64,000 nucleotides of DNA from Neopestalotiopsis rosae (Eukaryota; Ascomycota; Sordariomycetes; Amphisphaeriales; Sporocadaceae): positions 4,898,001 through 4,962,000 of the forward strand of contig JALGAS010000002.1 in NCBI GenBank assembly GCA_023078685.1, given 5' to 3'. The notes below the pieces were generated by a model that had not been told where the DNA came from, searched no databases, and saw nothing but the letters and a program-made list of their open reading frames with translations. A program made the translations under genes and the position numbers. Shown piece by piece: positions 56,999 to 64,000 of the stretch (positions are counted from its first letter, which is position 1; the number at the start of each line of letters is the position of its first letter).

Positions 56999-59900
56999 AT
57001 GCGGATCGCCTGCCTTCAGTTCGCACCGCAGGTCGGCGACGTCGACAACAATCTCAACCGCGCCGATGCTGTTCTGAGCAGAGCAAACCCTGAAGACCTT
57101 GATCTTTTGGTGTTGCCAGAGCTGGCTTTTACCGGTATGTTCCAGAAGCAAATAAATTATCCCAAAGTCTCTGCGAAATGCGATTCGCGTTGCACAGCCA
57201 GCGCCGTGTGTCACCGCAAGTTTGGAGAAATACGTTTCTACGCTATCTTGGGGTCTTGCGTCGCTTAGGACGTTGCGTTCACCGTTGAACTGACTCTATT
57301 CGATTCCCCTAGGATACAACTTCAAGTCTCTACTGGATATTTCGCCTTATCTGGAGCCTTCGGGCTCCGGTATCAGTTCCCTGTGGGCGCGAACCACTGC
57401 CTTGCGCCATAATTGTCTCGTGGCTGTTGGGTATCCCGAGAAAGTTGATGTTGCCCAAAAATGGCCAACCTCTCCAGAGTATTATAACTCATTGATTATG
57501 GTCAACGGTGAGGGTGAGACAATAGCCAACTACCGCAAGAGTTTCTTGTACTATACGGACGAGACTTGGGCTTTGGAGGGTCCGGACGGATTCTTCGAAG
57601 GACATATTCCTGGCCTGGGCGATTGCGCCATGGGCATCTGTGAGTTTAATCCCTTCTGTACCTTCATTGAGTTTGCAGTATTAATTTGTGTTCCAGGCAT
57701 GGATATTAAGTCAGTATAATTTCGATTGCTTCCGACCTACGGCAGTATAGTCTTACTAATACGCACCAGTCCCTACAAATTTGAAGCTCCTTGGCATACA
57801 TTCGAGTTTGCATTCCATGTCCTGGAAGTCGAAGCGAACTTAGTGATCCTGAGCATGGCATGGCTTACTCGGGAAGACAGCAGAATGTTCACACGTACGC
57901 CGAAAGAGCCAGATATGGAGACTGTGACGTATTGGATCACAAGACTCGAACCTCTGATACGCGCGGACACCGAGGACGAAATCATTGTAGTTTTCTGTAA
58001 CCGCACTGGAATCGAGGATGATGCCCTCTACGCCGGAACGAGCTCGGTTATTGGCATCAAGAACGGCGAGGTCAATGTGTACGGTATGCTGGGGCGTGGC
58101 GAGAAGGAGTTACTTGTCGTTGACACAGACAACGCTCCTTATGCCAAGTTGATATACCGTCCAGATGGTGAATCCGCTGAGTCGTCGCAAGTCGGCCGAC
58201 CGGGCGAAAGTACACAGTCTGCACCGAATCCCCAGGAACCCGTCCGAAAACCCGCCTCGCCGAAGCCCCAGCATACTTCTGAACAGAGCTCCGACAATAC
58301 TGGTTCACAGTCCCGGCAATCTGCGGCCAAGGATGTACAAAAGCCGCGACCAGTCCTCGATACGTCTGGACAGCAGGCAGTCACTTCACCGCCCAGGAAA
58401 AGTAAGCCGCAGTCCCCGAAAATCCAGATTCCATATTCTCCCAGTTTAGCCGAGGTGGCTGCCAAATTGAAGGAGGATGCTGCGATGGCGCCTGCACATA
58501 CAAACATTGCCGAAATTCCAACACCAACAGGACCTAGCCCCGTCCCGGAAGCGCATCGTCCACAATTGACCCAAGATCGAAAGCCCAGTCGATCTCGGCA
58601 GCCCAAAAAGTCATCTTATACCCATGTCGCTACTCCTCACCCAAACGCCATCAAAAGCGATGAAAATCGGATGTTCAGCGGCCATGTGTTAATCAGTCAT
58701 GAGCAGTTCACACCGATCACGCCCTTTGATGAGCCCACGCCGGCCTCGCCGCGATACTTCTGGATGCCACCGGACACACTCCTGAAATCTCCCGTTGGAA
58801 TACGAGATCAGACGCCGCCTACATCGCGCTCCTCTGCCGCGAGAAGCAAAACACCCAACACAACCCAGAGGCCTCAGAGCCGTCCTCAGATATCCGGTTC
58901 TGCAGAGGTCCCGAGAACGGGTAACCAGAATCTCCGAGAGGACGCAGCCTACGAAACTGAAAAGCCACGTACAACTTCAGTTAGCATCGAGCGAGCGGCA
59001 GCAGTTACCGGAGAGCCTCATCCGGTTCGTCCTGCTTCTCCCAAGTCTCGGAATGCCAGTCGTACAGGCAGGCTAGAGCGATCTGACTCGTCTCTCGCGC
59101 AGCGGCCAGACATCGCCGCTCTTTCCCAGAAGCTTGATGCAATCTCATTTGGCTCGACTGGAGGAAGAACGGAGGAGAATAAATACGAAACTACGGAACA
59201 GCGACCCGAACGTCCTTCATCGCCAAAATCTAGGAACGCCAGTCGCTCGCGTCCCTGGCTCCCAGCAGATGAACTCATTGCCGAGCAGCAGCAAGGCACT
59301 TTATCGCGCAGCTTTGGTGTGGCAGCTGCGAGCTCGCCCCGCCCTCAAAACAAAGACTCTTCTGTGGACGTTGAAGATGCCAATACAGCATCGACTCCCG
59401 GTCAACATGCAAGAAGCCAATCCATCACAAGCTTATCTGGCCACCCGAATTCCAGAATTGGAACGCTGCGTCATATCGCTCCTCTGGGGTCCAGATACGA
59501 TAACCGGCCGCAGTCAAGAAACGCTGCAAGAGCTCAAGAAACTCGAATCCCTGCGTCTCTAGAAGATAGTGCTTCTTCTCGCAATGTTAGCAGGGGAAGG
59601 CAGCCAGGGCAGAATGTTCCTGTTGTGGGCGCTAAAGGTCTTGACCCACCCGAACGATCACAGTCGCGCCGTGGGTGGCATAATGACAATTCAATACCTC
59701 GTGGACGGTCAAGAGAGCAACATCTTGCAACCGAAACTCATACACAAGATATATTTGCCACTGAAGTTATACGAGTGTCTCCGAGCTGCCCGGTGCATGG
59801 CGCACACTCACATTCACACTCACACTCACATAATAGCCCGTCACCTCATATCCATCAAGACGATATTATCGAGACAGAGGTCATACGAACCTCGCCGCAC

Positions 59901-60260
59901 TGTCCTGTCCATGGACAAAAGCATACTCACTCCTCTCACTCGGATGGCCACGGGAGTGACAGGCAAAGTCCCGCGAGTTCAGGGTCATCAACCTCAGGAC
60001 AAAGTGCCTCTCTTGGATCTGGTCGCAAGGATAGAGTGCCTTCCGCCTACAGCTCGCCTGTTGGAACGATTTCAACTCCGAAATATTCCCCAAACTCAAT
60101 ATCTTTTGATCCTCGAACACCAAAAGCTATGATTCTGGTTTCCGACGACATTCAATCCGAATCAGATCCTGGCAATACGAAAACACTTAAACCATTGACA
60201 TTTTTGGAAAAAGATGGTTTTGAGGAGCGGTCAGGTAGGCCGAAGAGTGCTGTCTGGTAA
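56999..60260 (+). CDS. NTA1: N-terminal amidase (NTA1-type nitrilase) with very long disordered tail
   Basis: Predicted 988-residue protein. Four exons: 56999-57134, 57313-57639, 57697-57709 (13 nt), 57770-60260. Residues 1 to about 295 are a nitrilase-fold hydrolase like yeast Nta1, which deamidates N-terminal Asn/Gln as the first step of the Arg/N-degron pathway. The triad is visible as Glu41 (LPELAFTG), Lys121 (NYRKSFLYY) and Cys155 (MGICMDINPYKFE). An intron splits the Cys155 codon (T/GC), and the 13 nt exon carries the rest with MDI. Yeast Nta1 is about 457 residues; here a low-complexity tail of about 690 residues follows, rich in Pro/Ser/Arg with SPKSRNASR twice, related SRNAAR and SRNVSR, TEVIR-x-SP-x-CPVHG twice, and (HS)n runs. 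The tail is open in one frame to the stop, so it seems genuine. Confidence 0.85.
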
Positions 60261-62195
60261 CTCTCGATGAGCCTTGGGCATTTGTATATAGTTGTATGTG
60301 AAACTTCGTGTGGATTTTCAGCGTGGAGTTTTACGGCGCTTCGTTCGCGGTTAGAGCTGTGTCAGCTTCGAGACAGTTCAATTGCAAATGGGGTTTTTAA
60401 GTCGGCATATGGATGTTGATTTCTAGATTGTAGATAGGAAGGCGCCGCACTGGCAATCGTACTGCCTAGAAATTCAAATTTATTCATCTTACGCCACGTC
60501 ATACTGGCTGATTTTGACTCCTCGGATCTGGCTGCCTCCGGTGTTTTGTACTGGACATGCCACCAAATTCACGAACAGCGAGCAAAAGATCATGTACTAC
60601 GGCCATGGTTCTTGGCAGGAGCTTTAAATACTGGGTCTCCCATTGGTACAGTAGAATGTACGACTGCTAGATGACAGACTTCGACTTCTTTCATAAGTCC
60701 ATATTGCGAAGCGGTTCATTTATTATGTAGGATGACCGTGGCAGTTTGCAAGCTATATGAAGACGCCAATGGTTTGCAATTGTGCGGTCTGCCAGCGCGG
60801 CACAAAGGGCTTCTGCTCATCGGCATACCGAAGACTTGATATCGCTGCAAGGAACGATGAGTTTTCGGGTAGTCAACCATGCTACCAGGCATGTACTCGC
60901 TGCTTCTCTACTAGCTTTCGGCTGTGGGGGCAGCGTGGGTCACGACAAGCTCGAGCTATAAAAGTCGGCGGCTAAATGCCTGTCTATGCGTAAGTGCTAG
61001 TCTACTTCTTTTTCACCTATGCTCATTTTGTCATCACATTACTCTAAATGTATGCTGAACGATATGAACCGATGAGGGAACATGCGATACATCTTCCCAC
61101 CCGGGTAGATCGCGCGATTGGCGCACCAACAGCTCGACGACCAACGGGACCAGCCTCCTCGGGCCATGGGGATGAATAAGGGAAGGGCAATAAATTTACA
61201 TGACCAACTATGCAGACCTGCTAGCAGACCTACAAAGCAACCTGGGCTGTTGGCTGCTAAGAGAGCACAACATCCGACCAATGATGGCCTGCATCGATCA
61301 GCAAGGGTCATGGGTATCGACACCAATCAGATTGACTATAACAAGATATTGGCTGTGATAGGTAGCTTAGCGTGGTGAAAGGGCATGGGGCTGCTGCAGC
61401 GGAGACCGAACTAACCCAGGTCTCGGCGACCAGCGTTGCATGCACGACTTCGTTCGCCCTCATCCCGCCCCCCGGCAAAAACAGCAAGCAGCAGCAAGCA
61501 AAAGAGTACGAAGAGCAGGCAAATGCAGTAGGTGCGGTGGAGGATTTTGTGATAGGTACCCAGGCACCGGAGCTTGACCTTGCCACAGCCGGATGGGGGC
61601 CAGGGCCAGCGGGGAGGGGGCCAACTCCCTCACTGGGACTGGGGTCGATACCTTGGGGTCTCTCTCTCAGCCTCTGAGGAGCCAGAGAGGCAATGGGAAG
61701 CACAGCTCGGATGTGACCTAATTTCTAGTCACGACCAACATTGGACCCCAATTGGCGATCGCAAATGTGCTCGTGCCCCCCGTTCTTGTCTGCATGTTGG
61801 TTTCGTACGCGCCCGTCTTCACCAACTTCTTCTTCACTTTGTGAGGTGACAACAGAATGCAATACTGCAGTGACCCTGGGACACCAAAGCCAGACAGAAC
61901 ACCAACGGGTCCCGACAACTTGGTTCCAACAACAACTACTACACCCCGCTGAGATATATAGCCCGTTGCGGGCTCGTTGTGGTGGCCAAAAAACTGGTAA
62001 TTTTGTGCCAGGCAAAGAAGGAAACTCGCGGACATCTTTCTTTTCACCGCATATGCGCCCATTTGGCCCGACAGCGTGATAAGACAAAAGTCCACACTGC
62101 TTTAATAGCAGCAGTCGAGTCGAGCTCTTTCCAGCTCCTATTCCTGCGATTTGCTGCGACCCCGGTTTCAGAGACAAGACATCTGGAGGATCAAG
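60261..62195. other. Intergenic region
   Basis: 1.9 kb between the amidase gene and copy B of the receptor-like gene. No coding sequence is supported: the ORFs are short and overlap. It contains a strong G-run cluster at 61595-61620, listed separately. The last several hundred bases should be the promoter of copy B. Confidence 0.55.
61595..61620 (+). other. Strong G-quadruplex motif
   Basis: Four G runs (61595-61599, 61603-61605, 61611-61614, 61616-61620) with loops of 3, 5 and 1 bases fit the G3+N1-7 pattern well. It sits about 575 bp upstream of the start of copy B, so it may lie in that promoter. Whether it folds or acts in the cell is unknown. Confidence 0.5.
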
Positions 62196-63640
62196 ATGCG
62201 CTCCAAGTTGACGACAATCATATTCGGTGCCTTTGCATACCAAACGGTAGCAATCAGGGTAGCGACTGATTCTCCGTGTGGTGTAAAGTGTGGCAATGTG
62301 CTCGATTCAACGACGTCGTCGGATATTGTATGTGACGAAAGCGCATATACATCAGATTCTGCCGGCATAGTTTTCAAGCAGTGTGTCACTTGCGAGTCGA
62401 CGAGCGCTTATACTTATGGGAGTCAATTGTCTGAACAAACAGACTTGCAATGGATGCTTTGTAAGTCAGAGCAACATGAATCTATACATGCCAGTGTCGC
62501 TCTAAGCTTACACAAAATGCTGCTGTAGACAATTTACGATACGCCACAGCTTATTGTCTATTTGGAGACTTTGGCAACAACGATTTTGTCAACAATCCAT
62601 GCATCACAAGGTAGAGAGAGATCCCTGCTCACCAGCCTTATCAGACACATCCAATTAACAGATAACCCAGCTCGGCTTGCGGCACGTTGAAGGCAGCCAT
62701 TGAGATTGATTCACTCGCAGCCAACGCCTCAACCTATAGCTACTGCAGCACGTGGGATGATGATCAAGTCCCGAAATGTACCGAGTGTCTCGAAAGCTTG
62801 GATGATACACATTACTTGATTAACTGTAAGTAGCAGAAGAGCCGGTGGCCTTGGTTGATGCGATGAACTAATGGATCTTCAGTCCTCAATGTCCTCGATG
62901 GTGCATGTACCATGCGACCATCAGCAGGCAGCACTCTTGCCATTGATGGTGACATGTTCTCCACTGCTACTGTAGCTGTCACAACACCCACACCGACTTC
63001 GACGTACACAACTAACAACCCGTCTGGGCCTCTGAGCCTTGGTGGTATAGTTGGTGTGGCCATTGGCGGGGCGGCTTTCATTCTTGCTGTGCTGGGCTTC
63101 TGTATCGTGATAAATGGCAAACGCAAGAGACGAGCCTTTCTCAGGCGGAGAGATGAACAGATGAAGCAGTGGCCGAATGCGGGTGGCGCGGGCGAAATGT
63201 TCGAGACGCCTATCAGCCAACGGCCGCTACGCAGCTGGGATGAATCGCCCGTCAGCACGACAAACGACGCCGTGTATCCACGATACTTTTCACCGTACAG
63301 CTCGCAGTTCAACAGCCCAGTCAGTGCCGTGGAGGGGAACAACCATCAGTGGCCGACTAATGCTGCCGCTGCACAGAATATTGGCGTTGCCATCAGTCCT
63401 GATGGGAATCAGTCCCATTACTCATGGTCCGACAATAAGGGCAAGGACAAGATGCAAGGGGGTGAGAACTACGAAATGCAAGAGGGCATACACAGTGGAG
63501 GAGGTCTGAATGAGTCTTATACGCCCCCGGTGCCACCACCGCAGGCTCCCGTCCTCAGCCATCCAGGTTATGGAAGACACGGCCCCGAGCCACCTCGGTC
63601 ATTGACTGAAGAGGACTTCCGTTCGGGAAGGGCCATGTAA
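62196..63640 (+). CDS. Receptor-like type I membrane protein with 12-Cys ectodomain (copy B)
   Basis: Predicted 419-residue surface protein of unknown function, homologous to the gene at 50761-52504. Four exons: 62196-62460, 62529-62610, 62671-62825, 62883-63640. Signal peptide about 1-20, ectodomain to about 215 with a Thr/Pro-rich stalk, TM helix about 220-244 (LGGIVGVAIGGAAFILAVLG) followed by KRKRR, and a cytoplasmic tail of about 170 residues with PPVPPPQAP. Its 12 cysteines align one-to-one with copy A; shared segments include GI-x-FK-x-C, YN-x-RYA, NA-x-TY-x-YC, and NFL-x2-LD-x2-C before P-x-AG. Two introns sit at the same residues as in copy A, and copy B has one more, inside the second cysteine set, whose acceptor (ACCCAG) was chosen because the nearer one gives a stop. 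Role in surface sensing is inference. Confidence 0.8.
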
Positions 63641-64000
63641 TGATCGTCTTGAGCCCTCGGCCCAGATGTTTTCTTTTTTTTATATCATTGGTTCTTTAGA
63701 ATTACTTGTTTTAAGCATGGAGTTGCGGTACACCCTGGGGGTGGAGAGGCGGGAGGAGACATTGGTCGTGCCAAAGTGCTTGGGTTTCGAGACAGTTTGT
63801 CTTGCTGGGAAGATACCATATGGGACGAGATGACGCATGGGCAAGAACCTGACTTTGTTGACATATAGGGCACCGCCTTTAAAGCTAACCACATAATCGC
63901 AAATATATGTATAAATGAGTGTAATCTCTCGGTTCTGCTTTCCTTCTGAACAAGGAAAATGAAGTGCATCATGTAACCATAACAGAAAGACAACGGCCTA
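63641..64000. other. 3' flank of copy B
   Basis: The last 360 bp hold a T-rich stretch shortly after the stop (about 63672-63685), fitting a 3' UTR, and no supported gene. ORFs on minus here are short and unremarkable. Confidence 0.55.

Noticed and set aside
59800..59835. Regular CACTCACA-type repeats that could suggest an array
   Set aside because: They encode His-Ser runs in the amidase tail. There are no spacers, and CRISPR arrays are not expected in fungal nuclear DNA.
59134..60132. ORFs of 142 and 187 codons in another frame of the amidase tail
   Set aside because: They are alternative-frame readings of low-complexity coding repeats.

Overview
The window reads as nuclear DNA of a filamentous ascomycete, probably a sordariomycete and possibly Hypocreales. 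The signs are genes split by many short introns (mostly 50-90 nt, GT-AG with CTRAY-like branch sites), wide intergenic spaces with C/T-rich leaders, and families typical of Pezizomycotina: an HTF1/Phx1-type homeodomain factor, a DNF3-type flippase, Dal5-family and DHA-family transporters, GH78 and GH31 enzymes, and a fungal derlin. No tRNA, rRNA, CRISPR array or prokaryotic operon was seen. Exon coordinates were worked out by hand from splice consensus, reading phase and family resemblance. Every gene model given here closes to a whole number of codons.

Layout. 1-6923 is a gene-poor 5' flank with microsatellites and one SINE-like element (about 5007-5140, minus). 6924-8862 (+) is a homeodomain regulator, convergent with 10100-14461 (-), a DNF3-like P4-ATPase. 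After a 3 kb gap, 17611-19017 (+) is a seven-exon PAQR/AdipoR-like membrane protein whose stop lies only 28 bp from that of a twelve-exon Dal5/ACS-family transporter (19046-21491, -). That transporter is divergent from a secreted arylsulfatase (22203-24232, +). Next come a DHA2 transporter (24652-26962, +) and a convergent DHA1 transporter (27118-28807, -). After a 2.8 kb gap, a sugar-porter (31604-33439, -) is divergent from an intracellular GH78 alpha-L-rhamnosidase-like enzyme (34131-36499, +). An orphan PBP2-type solute-binding-like protein follows (37339-38362, +).

From 38.9 kb the content is mostly housekeeping: a mitochondrial membrane protein (38890-39801, +), nucleoside diphosphate kinase (40204-40991, -) with an unusual in-frame upstream ORF, glucosidase II alpha (42828-45846, +), an acyl-CoA thioesterase (46968-48226, +) and a derlin (49291-50505, +). 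The right end holds two homologous type I membrane proteins (50761-52504, - and 62196-63640, +) on either side of an NTA1-type N-terminal amidase with a tail of about 690 residues (56999-60260, +).

How genes may work together (inference). The arylsulfatase and Dal5-family transporter share one 711 bp promoter interval and look like a sulfur-scavenging pair. The sugar porter and rhamnosidase share a 691 bp interval and look like uptake plus intracellular cleavage of a rhamnoside. Glucosidase II and derlin both serve ER protein quality control. The most novel material is the pair of 12-cysteine receptor-like proteins: their ectodomains are collinear with each other, each looks like a tandem duplication of a 6-cysteine module, and I do not recognise the module as a named domain.
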